40,944 bases of DNA from a virus. The position numbers and the translations under genes are program-made. The stretch spans positions 1 to 40,944 of IMG/VR virus record IMGVR_UViG_3300011115_000148; one strand, given 5' to 3'. Of the stretch, positions 1 to 6,533 are shown one piece after another. The notes under the pieces are model-generated. The model worked only from the letters and a program-made list of their open reading frames with translations. It ran no database searches and was not told the DNA's origin. Each line of letters starts with the position of its first letter. Position 1 is the first letter of the stretch.

Positions 1-469
1 AGGCTTTAGCCCATCCCTCTTTGGAGTCTTTAACATTAATGACAGTGCCACTATTGTAGAGATCAACTGGAATCTCAGGTAACTTAGATACATACTTTTG
101 CTCCACACTAAAGCCTACACCAGTTCCGCATAACAGAATATACATAGCCTCATCAAAGGCTTTGGGATCATCAATGGGTAGGTATGAGCAGTTATAACCT
201 GCAATGTTCTGACGCTCCAAGGCATCACCAGCTGTCATGATGCTACGCATTGATGGCATCACTTCTAAGTTAGTTACTGCAGATCGAAGTTCCGATTTTA
301 GATTTGCAGGAATAGTGTAATTATGCTTCTCTTGCAAGTGCTTGGTCATGAAGTCAAAGTAGCGGTTCACAGTCTCAGGCCAGTGCTCTCTACGGCCTTT
401 ATCATCCAAGTAGCGAGAGTAGCGACTCTTGCCAATGTATTCTTGGTATGGTGTCATAGTTGTTGTCAT
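1..469 (-). CDS. nrdJ: Class II (B12-dependent) ribonucleotide reductase, N-terminal part, cut by the window start
   Basis: This is the first 156 codons of the reductase that is complete at 36441-38345. It begins MTTTMTPYQEYIGKSRY and contains the NCSY segment whose cysteine matches one of the redox-active pair in the family. It differs from copy B mainly around residues 46-60 (LQEKHNYTIPANLKSE against LKDKHDYTLTQPLRDE). The start ATG (469-467) overlaps by one base the TAA of the upstream 52-codon gene (TAATG), so translation is probably coupled. The C-terminus lies outside this copy. Confidence 0.93.
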   Translation of the reverse strand, partial: MTTTMTPYQEYIGKSRYSRYLDDKGRREHWPETVNRYFDFMTKHLQEKHNYTIPANLKSELRSAVTNLEVMPSMRSIMTAGDALERQNIAGYNCSYLPIDDPKAFDEAMYILLCGTGVGFSVEQKYVSKLPEIPVDLYNSGTVINVKDSKEGWAKA

Positions 470-627
470 TAGTCTAGTTCCTTTATTAAATATTCTTGTT
501 TTTTCTCAATCACATCATCAAATCTTTCGACAAGATCATCACTCTGGATTCCTAACAGTTCCAAGAGTGAGACCTCATCCAAACGCTTGAGAGCCTCTTT
601 CAGTTCTTCAAAGGTTATGTTTAGCAC
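469..627 (-). CDS. Conserved 52-aa acidic phage protein, GTG start
   Basis: I do not recognise a function. The frame runs from GTG at 627-625 to a TAA that overlaps the reductase ATG, and codes for a small acidic helical protein (ITFEELKEALKRLDEV at its start, ending KEYLIKEL-like). It overlaps the end of the DUF3310 gene by 20 bases. The strain copy at 38347-38505 keeps the same GTG start, the same length and the same stop, with changes that are silent or conservative (S/T, I/L, E/D). This is good evidence that the frame is translated even though it is short. It probably belongs to the same translational unit as DUF3310 and the reductase. Confidence 0.75.
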   Translation of the reverse strand: MLNITFEELKEALKRLDEVSLLELLGIQSDDLVERFDDVIEKKQEYLIKELD

Positions 628-1033
628 GTTTCTCAATCTCACGTTCAATGTACCATTTAGCCTTCTTCAGGTCTTCAATGGCATCTTGCTTAAGGTCACA
701 TCTCCAGATGTACTTGATTGCATTACCTAAGTTAAAACCCATGTGCTCTGTAACTTGGATACATTCAATACCTGAGGGATGTGCAGTGTAGTGAGGAGGT
801 TTATTAACTATATCTCTCATTTGTTTAAAGAACTTACCAACCTCTTTTACTTCTTTATTATCATCATCCTTGCAGTCAACCCACTCTTTAATGGCTTCAC
901 TAAGTGGTTTTGCTGCTTCTCTTATGTAGAGGTTACGATTAACCCACTTATCATAATTAGTGCAATCATTACAAGGATGAATACCACTGTCTAATTCACT
1001 ATAAAAACAAGTACTACATTCAATCGCTGCCAT
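608..1033 (-). CDS. DUF3310 protein with N-terminal zinc-ribbon-like segment
   Basis: The C-terminal half (from about residue 80) has the DUF3310 signature: NKPPHYTAHPSGIECIQV, then GNAIKYIWRCD and DAIEDLKKAKWYIEREI. The family is common next to replication genes of podoviruses and has no established biochemical role that I can name. The N-terminus adds two Cys pairs (C6/C9 and C21/C24) that could bind a metal; this is inference. The linker at residues 51-78 is variable: the strain copy at 38486-38866 lacks 15 codons here. The end overlaps the 52-aa gene, and the start overlaps the metallophosphoesterase end by 14 bases. Confidence 0.85.
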   Translation of the reverse strand: MAAIECSTCFYSELDSGIHPCNDCTNYDKWVNRNLYIREAAKPLSEAIKEWVDCKDDDNKEVKEVGKFFKQMRDIVNKPPHYTAHPSGIECIQVTEHMGFNLGNAIKYIWRCDLKQDAIEDLKKAKWYIEREIEKRAKHNL

Positions 1034-1793
1034 ATTTCCTCCCTAAGTATTCTACGCTTAAGAACATTTCATCGAAGTGTCCATCCTGTACTTCATTCAT
1101 CATCAGTAAGCCCCTCCAGTGTCTATTGCTTAGTTGATCCATATAACTTTCATCGTGGAGATAATAAGACCCAACGATGATAGCACAAATAGGCTTCCCA
1201 TCAGCCCTCTTACCGTATGCAATCTGCTTTCCTTGTTGATGTCCAGCAACACAAGACATATGAAGCTTGTTAATAATAGCACTAGCAGCCCCTGCGGGTC
1301 GTCCCATAGCCCCCACAGGCCAGTAATGATTAAACCCCACCCCATTAATGAATACAGGATGAAGGAAACCGTGTACTTCCCAATCTTTTTCATACTCAAG
1401 ATCCTTTGTAGATATTAAGCCTTCCAGTGTAGGATTATTGTTAATAGCCCTATCAATACGGTTCTCATGGTTCCCTAAAGTCATCACCATACGAGGCTTG
1501 TACACCTTGTGCTTAGATGACTTCTGAGACTTCTGAAGTTCCTTCAAAGGTGCTAAGAGAAGCTTCATGGCCTCCTTAGTAGCTTCAACGTCCTTCTTGT
1601 AGCGTAGACCTTCAAAGTACTTACTACCCTTGATGTCGTGAGTGCTAAGGCTTGGCATATCTGCAAAGTCACCTATGTTAATCACTACATCAGGTTTGTA
1701 ATCGACAATGGCCTTACCAGCCCATGTCAGGTGCTCTAAAGGTACACCCTCTTTAATCTGACAGTCCGGGATTACTAGGATCTTCAATGTCAT
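1020..1793 (-). CDS. Calcineurin-like metallophosphoesterase
   Basis: The 257-aa protein carries the metal-binding blocks of the calcineurin-like phosphoesterase fold in order: PDCQ at 9-12 (Gln in the place of the usual DxH histidine, as in many phage members), GDFAD at 41-45, GNHE at 107-110, a histidine at 156 and GHQ at 184-186. A role in phosphodiester or phosphomonoester hydrolysis during phage DNA or nucleotide metabolism is likely; the substrate cannot be read from the sequence. The ATG at 1793 lies directly behind AGAAGGAG, which is too close to be an ideal ribosome site, so coupling to the overlapping upstream gene (41 bases shared) is likely. Confidence 0.88.
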   Translation of the reverse strand: MTLKILVIPDCQIKEGVPLEHLTWAGKAIVDYKPDVVINIGDFADMPSLSTHDIKGSKYFEGLRYKKDVEATKEAMKLLLAPLKELQKSQKSSKHKVYKPRMVMTLGNHENRIDRAINNNPTLEGLISTKDLEYEKDWEVHGFLHPVFINGVGFNHYWPVGAMGRPAGAASAIINKLHMSCVAGHQQGKQIAYGKRADGKPICAIIVGSYYLHDESYMDQLSNRHWRGLLMMNEVQDGHFDEMFLSVEYLGRKYGSD

Positions 1794-1947
1794 CTCCTTC
1801 TACTGTTAGTCTATCACCTTCACGTATACCAGCTTTGATGGATTCTAGGATACCAAAGGTAAGAAGTGATTGAGCTTCATCAGCTGTAAGGTCAAACTGA
1901 TATGTTGCATCACCATTCTCATGCTCTTTAATCAGATTCACGTTCAT
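1753..1947 (-). CDS. Conserved small phage protein (64 aa)
   Basis: It begins MNVNLIKEHENGDATYQFDL, a pattern I recognise from small genes in the replication region of many podoviruses; no function is known to me. It is acidic, with no membrane segment. The strain copy at 39586-39780 has the same length and 5'-end, with changes concentrated in residues 25-45. Both ends overlap neighbouring genes (20 bases with the upstream gene, 41 with the phosphoesterase), typical of a tightly coupled operon. Confidence 0.75.
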   Translation of the reverse strand: MNVNLIKEHENGDATYQFDLTADEAQSLLTFGILESIKAGIREGDRLTVEGDDIEDPSNPGLSD

Positions 1948-2191
1948 TTTCAGCCTCTTTCAAGAACTCCTGAGCATCACCAGTGTACATGAAGTAACCT
2001 AAGACAATACCAATGGCTGCATTGACTTTCTTGTTCTCAGCAATGTCCTCAGGATGAGAACTCCAACCACCATTGATAGTATTCAAGTAGGTTTCTTTAA
2101 GTTTCTCCACAAGAATAACATCTGTAAAGTCTTCCCATACACTGCGAAGTTCTTTAGACTTTTCTAAAGCTTCAATTAGATTAGCTAACAT
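1928..2191 (-). CDS. Hypothetical 87-aa phage protein
   Basis: No function recognised. The protein is helical and acidic (LANLIEALEKSKELRSVWED at the N-terminus). Two in-frame ATG codons exist at 2197 and 2191. I choose 2191 because the strain copy at 39761-40024 keeps only that one (the first is ATA there) and because AGAGG lies nine bases upstream of it. The gene follows the endonuclease I gene with virtually no gap. Confidence 0.7.
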   Translation of the reverse strand: MLANLIEALEKSKELRSVWEDFTDVILVEKLKETYLNTINGGWSSHPEDIAENKKVNAAIGIVLGYFMYTGDAQEFLKEAENERESD

Positions 2192-2193
2192 AA

Positions 2194-2622
2194 TCATTTA
2201 CCTCTCTTTTCATTTAACCATGACATAGGAATATCTTTATCGGCATATTGGAATCCATGCTTGTTGCACCAATCCCCGTATGTAGTTTGGCTTACCTTTG
2301 AGAGTTTAGATTTAGAGTTACTGAAGACAAATCTAATATCAAGTTCAGGATGTTGTTCCTTCACCATCAAATGTTTCTGTCTATCAGCAGTCATGAACCT
2401 GCCCTTGCTCTCAATGATAATACCATTCTTAAGTAGAAGGAAGTCAGGAGTGTATGTACGTTTCTTCTCAGGCTGCGTATATCCAATGATTAACTTCTCA
2501 TACTCAAATGGAACTTCTAAGGCTTTCAATCTCTCAGCTATCTTGTCTTCTAAACCTGACCTAAAACCATGCTTCAAAGCTACTTGTCTAACTGTCAGTG
2601 GCTTCTTACGCTTCGGCTTCAT
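2194..2622 (-). CDS. Endonuclease I, T7 gp3-type Holliday junction resolvase
   Basis: The protein matches the T7 endonuclease I family over its whole length (142 aa from the chosen start; T7 has 149). It has FRSGLEDKIAERL with the catalytic Glu at 25, YTPDFLL with Asp 60, and IESKG with Glu 71 and Lys 73, followed by the KHLMVKEQHPELDIRFVFSNS block. It resolves branched DNA and helps degrade host DNA and process replication intermediates. I start at ATG 2622 (MKPKRKKPLTVRQ), preceded by AAGGAG, rather than 42 bases upstream. Both strains share this Met, and the upstream extension differs between them. It overlaps the metalloprotease-like gene by 17 bases. Confidence 0.93.
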   Translation of the reverse strand: MKPKRKKPLTVRQVALKHGFRSGLEDKIAERLKALEVPFEYEKLIIGYTQPEKKRTYTPDFLLLKNGIIIESKGRFMTADRQKHLMVKEQHPELDIRFVFSNSKSKLSKVSQTTYGDWCNKHGFQYADKDIPMSWLNEKRGK

Positions 2623-2908
2623 GGTACTCCTTAGTGATCTGATACTGGTGCAAGAAAGCTCCAAAGGTATCTACAAACTCTTCTTCGTGGTTTAGCTTAC
2701 CCATTGTGAACAAGATGGCATGAACTAACTCATGGTAGAAGGTTTGCTCAGTAGACTGCTTATTCATTCCTGTACGTATGCTAATGGTTTGCTTCTCAGG
2801 ATCACATTTACCCATGTCTTCCATGTGATCTGCATAGACTACGTTCCAGACTGATCCTGCAAGCTCGAAGGTGGTTGCCACATCTGGTTTGCTTTTCTTC
2901 TTAGCCAT
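2606..2908 (-). CDS. Small HExxH zinc metallopeptidase-like protein
   Basis: The 100-aa protein has FYHELVHAI with the zinc-binding H59-E60-x-x-H63 motif, and an acidic EEEFVDTFG segment downstream that could supply the third ligand, as in compact ImmA/SprT-like folds. A peptidase activity is inferred from the motif only; no partner or substrate is visible. It lies between the exonuclease and endonuclease I genes. Its first 70 bases overlap the exonuclease end in another frame, and the strain copy at 40445-40741 keeps this overlap. Confidence 0.8.
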   Translation of the reverse strand: MAKKKSKPDVATTFELAGSVWNVVYADHMEDMGKCDPEKQTISIRTGMNKQSTEQTFYHELVHAILFTMGKLNHEEEFVDTFGAFLHQYQITKEYHEAEA

Positions 2909-3549
2909 AGGAGCTTACCGTTTTCCAGTACCCTGTCAGTATTGCCGTCATAAGCTTTGATACAAGCTGCATATAATTCCTCTTCGGTTGTACAGTCTTT
3001 GAGAATCTTATCAGCCTTTACAGGGCCAATACCTCGTATACCTTCAATGTTATCAACTCTGTCACCTGTCAGTATCTGTTTGTAGAAACTGTACAAGCCT
3101 TCAAACTCAGTAACATAATACTCCTCATCCTTTACAGGATTATAGTGCCACCCCGGTAACTGATCTAGATCCTTGTCAACGTGGACGATCCAGTAGTTAC
3201 CTTCAGTGGACGCTATGCCTACAGAGTCATCAGCCTCCTCGTTCTCAGACACCTTAGCACCGAGCTTCATGAGATGTTTGCGAAGAGCCTCATAGTGTAT
3301 AGGCTTGGGAGCATCCTTACGATTGCCCTTGTAAGGAACAGTGGTAGCTACCTCGAATCTAAAGTTAGTTTTACCTGTAATCCATGCTCTGTAGTCATCA
3401 CACTTCAGACGCATATAGATGATGTCGGTAAACCACTCTGTGAGTCGATTTAGTGCCCACTGTTCTTCTTCAGCTTCATTGGAGAAGCCAACTTTATAAA
3501 CTAAAAAGTCAGCATCTACAATAGCCTCAGTAGGCTTGTCAGAGGACAT
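2839..3549 (-). CDS. 5'-3' exonuclease, T7 gp6/FEN-like
   Basis: The protein shows the FEN-type nuclease blocks: AIVDADFLVYKVGF near the N-terminus, ENEEADDSVG in the middle, VDKDLDQLPGWHYNP, and GDRVDNIEGIRGIGPVKA (the helix-hairpin-helix region that follows the metal site). It removes RNA primers and resects DNA 5' ends during phage replication and recombination. I start at ATG 3549 (MSSDKPTEAIVDAD), which overlaps the stop of the ssDNA-binding protein gene, giving 236 aa. A longer frame starting at 3576 is open but would overlap the upstream gene further. The last 70 bases double as the metalloprotease-like gene start. Confidence 0.9.
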   Translation of the reverse strand: MSSDKPTEAIVDADFLVYKVGFSNEAEEEQWALNRLTEWFTDIIYMRLKCDDYRAWITGKTNFRFEVATTVPYKGNRKDAPKPIHYEALRKHLMKLGAKVSENEEADDSVGIASTEGNYWIVHVDKDLDQLPGWHYNPVKDEEYYVTEFEGLYSFYKQILTGDRVDNIEGIRGIGPVKADKILKDCTTEEELYAACIKAYDGNTDRVLENGKLLWLRRKANQMWQPPSSLQDQSGT

Positions 3550-3970
3550 CGTCCGCTGTCTCTGCTGCTTCTTCACCTTCAGGGACGTACACCTTCAGTT
3601 CAGTAACAATCAACTTCTTAATAGAAGGTGCAGCACCAAACTTAGCTGACATCTTGTGACGGTATGAAGAGATGACTGCGTGACACTTAGTACCATTACC
3701 CATCATGGCAATGTCTACAGGATTACCTTCTTCGTCCACAGGTGTGAACAAGTAAGTAGACTTAGCAACAATAAAGTTACCCATGCTCTCTTTGTTCTTG
3801 ATGTTGATGCCCAGCTCTTTAAGCTTCTCACAAGCTGCATCACTCAAGTTACCAATGGTACATTCGTACTTCTTGTTGTCTTCGTTGAACTTAGTGTTAA
3901 AGTTATTCATCCAGTTGCTCCAGAAGATTTCACCAGCAACTTTAACGGGTTTCACTGTATCAATACTCAT
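3539..3970 (-). CDS. Single-stranded DNA-binding protein, T7 gp2.5-like
   Basis: This 143-aa protein resembles the gp2.5-type ssDNA-binding proteins of T7-like phages. It has a central beta-rich region with FWSNWMNNFNTKF, GNLSDAACEKLKELGI and AKFGAAPSIKKLIVTELKVY, and ends in a short acidic tail (PEGEEAAETADDVL). Such tails recruit the polymerase and helicase in T7. Its position between the polymerase and the exonuclease fits a replisome role. The family assignment rests on these blocks and context, not on an alignment. Confidence 0.85.
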   Translation of the reverse strand: MSIDTVKPVKVAGEIFWSNWMNNFNTKFNEDNKKYECTIGNLSDAACEKLKELGINIKNKESMGNFIVAKSTYLFTPVDEEGNPVDIAMMGNGTKCHAVISSYRHKMSAKFGAAPSIKKLIVTELKVYVPEGEEAAETADDVL

Positions 3971-3983
3971 TTCATTTTCCTCT

Positions 3984-4175
3984 TTAATGCAGCTCTTGGG
4001 ACGGGTGAGCTGTATTACCCGATGCTAGATCTTCTAAGTGCACAAGTGCTGATAAGAGCACAGTATACACCTCTTCAAGGTCTAGATCCTCTCCTATCTT
4101 AATCTTGAAAGTTTCCCCTTCAACACTAAATAGAATCTGATTCTTATCAATGTGTTTCACGCCAGTTGTTGCCAA
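3984..4175 (-). CDS. Hypothetical 63-aa phage protein
   Basis: No function recognised. The product is acidic with a beta-type first half (NQILFSVEGETFKIKI) and a helical second half (LEEVYTVLLSALVHLEDL). It overlaps the end of the DNA polymerase gene by 29 bases and is followed after 13 bases by the ssDNA-binding protein gene. The overlap and continuous packing favour a real gene. Confidence 0.6.
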   Translation of the reverse strand: MATTGVKHIDKNQILFSVEGETFKIKIGEDLDLEEVYTVLLSALVHLEDLASGNTAHPSQELH

Positions 4176-5865
4176 CTTTGTACTCCCCGTCTAGTGGACA
4201 ACGAAGCTTGAAATGCAGCCCAGCTTCAACGATACTTTGCTTTGCAGCCTCACCTACTATTGTAGCATATATCTTAGGAACTTCAAGTTGAAATTCATCA
4301 TGGACATTAGCTACCAGCTTCACAGGCCACTTGTTAGCCTTAGTCTTATCGTGAAACAATACTAAAGCTTTCTTCATCACTATCGCCCCAGCCCCTTGAA
4401 GGAGCGAATTGAGGGCAGCGTGTTCACTGCGAACCCATATCTTGCGACCATCAAGCCCCGGTACAAAGCCCTTACCCGCATATCTGCTAACCGTATTTCT
4501 AAGACGCTGTAATGCTGGTGTGTTCGCAAGAAAGGAGTCAATAAGCTTCTGTCCCGCTTTAGCATTACCACCGACAATGGAACCAATCTTAGCTGGCCCT
4601 GCACCGTATAGGAATGCGTATATAAATGTCTTCGCTTGATCCCTTGTTTGTAACCCTGCAGCCTTTTGATTCTGCGTGTGTACGTCAGTGCCGTCCTTTG
4701 ACGATCCTTCAGTGACTGTCTTAACATAGTTATCATCTTTCATATAATGTGCAAGCATACGCAGCTCAAGGCCACTAGCGTCACAACCAACCAATACATT
4801 ACCTGCTTCCACAGTCCAACATTCTCTGCACTCAGGCCCATAGATACTCCCAGCATTAGGAATCTGTGCCATGTTAGGACTACTGTGAGTCATCCTACCA
4901 GTTACAGCTCCATTCGTTATTACCTTACCATGTACTCTACCGTCCTTACCAACAGCTTCCAGCCAACTTTCAATCTGAGCTACACGTTTCTGTAGCATCA
5001 AGTATGTAGCAATCATCTGAGCCTCAGGAATGTTTACAACTTTAGACAGTACAGACTCATCGACAATAGCCTGACCCTTCTCAGTAAACACCTTAGGCTT
5101 CCATCCTAGCTCCATCAGCTTCTCTCCAATCTGCTTTCTACTTCCGGGATTGAAAGTATCAATGCAGTCTTTGATGGGCTTTCCACTGGTTTTGTGGAAC
5201 CTTTGTGTGATGACTGGAGGCCATCTCTCTTGCATTTGTTCATAGATTCCTGCCATCTTTCCTTTGATGTCAGCAAGTAAACAGGTTGTATAGGCTTGAT
5301 CGAGTTTGAATCCATGACGTTCCTGTTCAGCAATGATAGATGCTACCTTATGTTCAAGAGCAAGGCTTTCTTGTGAAAAGTCTTTCTTATTGAGTTCATC
5401 AGTAAGATGCTTATAAAGATTACAAGTGACCTCAACGTCCCTAATGCAATAATACTCCAGAAGAGCCATGTGAGGAATGTTGAAGCACTCACCTTTGTAT
5501 TCCTCTCGTCGTTCCATCAACCATGTCCATACCTTTGTGTAGTCAATCTTATTCTTCCCTAGTCGAGTTCCCCATGCGTCTAAGCTGTGACCGTTCTCTA
5601 CTGAGGGATCTAGCAGTCTTGAGGCTATCAGTGTATCGTACACTTGGTTCAAGCGAATCTTCGTACTCCAAAGCCTGTTGAGTATCGAGAAATCGAAGCT
5701 TATCCCGTTGTGGGCTACTATCAATGTAACGTCCTTTAAATACTCCACGAGGCTGTCTGCTGCTTTCCATACGTTCACTTCTCCACTGTCAATGTCCTTA
5801 GTTACTACCATCCAGATCGTGTTGTGATCTAAGGTTGTCTCTATGTCCAATACGATACGCTTCAT
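4147..5865 (-). CDS. Family A DNA polymerase with 3'-5' exonuclease, T7 gp5-like
   Basis: The 572-aa replicative polymerase is shorter than T7 gp5 (704 aa) but complete. The N-terminal proofreading domain has D7 and E9 (VLDIET), D58 (AHNGISFDF) and the YxxxD motif ending at D143. The polymerase domain has motif A CDASGLELR (D362, E367), motif B RDQAKTFIYAFLYGAG (R408, K412, Y416) and motif C VHDEF (H522, D523, E524). Y416 occupies the position of T7 Tyr526, the residue linked to easy dideoxynucleotide use. It copies the phage genome with the primase-helicase encoded upstream. Confidence 0.97.
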   Translation of the reverse strand: MKRIVLDIETTLDHNTIWMVVTKDIDSGEVNVWKAADSLVEYLKDVTLIVAHNGISFDFSILNRLWSTKIRLNQVYDTLIASRLLDPSVENGHSLDAWGTRLGKNKIDYTKVWTWLMERREEYKGECFNIPHMALLEYYCIRDVEVTCNLYKHLTDELNKKDFSQESLALEHKVASIIAEQERHGFKLDQAYTTCLLADIKGKMAGIYEQMQERWPPVITQRFHKTSGKPIKDCIDTFNPGSRKQIGEKLMELGWKPKVFTEKGQAIVDESVLSKVVNIPEAQMIATYLMLQKRVAQIESWLEAVGKDGRVHGKVITNGAVTGRMTHSSPNMAQIPNAGSIYGPECRECWTVEAGNVLVGCDASGLELRMLAHYMKDDNYVKTVTEGSSKDGTDVHTQNQKAAGLQTRDQAKTFIYAFLYGAGPAKIGSIVGGNAKAGQKLIDSFLANTPALQRLRNTVSRYAGKGFVPGLDGRKIWVRSEHAALNSLLQGAGAIVMKKALVLFHDKTKANKWPVKLVANVHDEFQLEVPKIYATIVGEAAKQSIVEAGLHFKLRCPLDGEYKVGNNWRETH

Positions 5866-5980
5866 ACTCTGCCTTTAGGTCTTCATAGTGGTGAATAAGT
5901 AACTGATACTTATCTTGCATTTCATAGTACTTAGTCTCCAAGTCAAGCATTCTACCAGCTATGGTGTCTAGGTCAATCAT
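5798..5980 (-). CDS. Hypothetical 60-aa coiled-coil protein
   Basis: No function recognised. Residues 8-45 are a probable coiled coil (RMLDLETKYYEMQDKYQLLI and onwards). The ATG at 5980 overlaps the TGA of the upstream gene (ATGATTGA), and the 3' end overlaps the polymerase start by 68 bases. This is long for an overlap, so the true end may be dispensable. The ATG/stop overlap and heptad pattern favour translation. Confidence 0.55.
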   Translation of the reverse strand: MIDLDTIAGRMLDLETKYYEMQDKYQLLIHHYEDLKAEYEAYRIGHRDNLRSQHDLDGSN

Positions 5981-6239
5981 TCTTTCCTCTATACGTTAAT
6001 TCAGGGCAATGATACAGTGTACCCCTCCAGTCAGTATGGTAGGCAGTCTTTACAGGGTCTGCTGCGGTTAATAGTAATATATTCCTCTTACGTTCCTTAG
6101 TGGCTCTCTTGTACGCATTGGCCTTGTCTCTATTGGCTTTAGCCCAAGCACTCTGTTGCTGTCTAATCTTCTCCTTACGAGCTTCAATGATAGCATCAGC
6201 TTCAGCTTGGTTCTTAATGTTCTTAACCCACTTGCTCAT
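5973..6239 (-). CDS. Hypothetical basic 88-aa protein
   Basis: No function recognised. The N-terminal 55 residues form a highly charged, basic helix (EARKEKIRQQQSAWAKANRD), followed by a short non-helical tail with a WRGTLYHCPELTY segment. Such basic stretches occur at the start of some small phage DNA-binding or HNH-associated proteins, but no catalytic motif is present. The ATG overlaps the stop of the membrane peptide gene (ATGA). Confidence 0.6.
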   Translation of the reverse strand: MSKWVKNIKNQAEADAIIEARKEKIRQQQSAWAKANRDKANAYKRATKERKRNILLLTAADPVKTAYHTDWRGTLYHCPELTYRGKND

Positions 6240-6382
6240 TTTGCAGCCTCCATGTACAGCCCCACGTTACCTAGTGCATAGCCAATGAAGGCTATACCCA
6301 AGCCAGTGTTACCTTTGTAGAGTAAGTCCACAGCCACTACAGTGTAGACCACTCCAATGATTGCAATCAGAATACTACTCAT
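6236..6382 (-). CDS. Small membrane protein (48 aa)
   Basis: The frame encodes MSSILIAIIGVVYTVVAVDL followed by a charged turn (LYKGNTG) and a second hydrophobic stretch (LGIAFIGYALGNVGLYM): two probable membrane helices in 48 residues. I recognise this as a recurrent small gene beside phage primase/polymerase genes. Its job is unknown; it could anchor replication at the membrane or alter the host membrane (inference). It is joined to both neighbours by 4- to 8-base overlaps. Confidence 0.7.
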   Translation of the reverse strand: MSSILIAIIGVVYTVVAVDLLYKGNTGLGIAFIGYALGNVGLYMEAAK

Positions 6383-6533
6383 CTTCAGTCTCCTCTTCTA
6401 GCTTATCCATCTCTTTATCAAAGGCTACATCACGCTCTTTGTCACCCTTATCACGACCAAAGATTAAGTCCCATCGAGCATCGTACTGCTCCTGAGCTAC
6501 GCTGAAAGGTCTAGGTGTACTTCCCTTACTCAT
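6375..6533 (-). CDS. Conserved 52-aa phage protein
   Basis: It begins MSKGSTPRPFSVAQEQYDAR and continues WDLIFGRDKG, a sequence pattern common in short genes directly downstream of phage primases, without known function. The C-terminus is strongly acidic (KLEEETEDE). The ATG overlaps the primase-helicase stop (ATGA), and its stop overlaps the start region of the membrane protein gene by eight bases. Confidence 0.72.
   Translation of the reverse strand: MSKGSTPRPFSVAQEQYDARWDLIFGRDKGDKERDVAFDKEMDKLEEETEDE

Larger units (their letters stand above)
1..3111. repeat. Terminal redundancy, copy A
   Basis: This stretch is homologous to 37877-40944 in the same orientation, with the same genes in the same order (reductase start through part of the exonuclease). 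The first 127 bases are identical to 37877-38003. After that the copies differ mostly by scattered, largely silent substitutions and by one 15-codon deletion in the DUF3310 gene of copy B. I read it as the overlapping end of a circular or circularly permuted genome assembled from two strains, not as a real duplication. Confidence 0.9.

Noticed and set aside
2261-2695. Plus-strand frame opposite endonuclease I, also open in the strain copy (40082-40528)
   Set aside because: Retention in both copies is explained by conservation of the endonuclease frame; the product has no recognisable feature, and no promoter or ribosome site was found.
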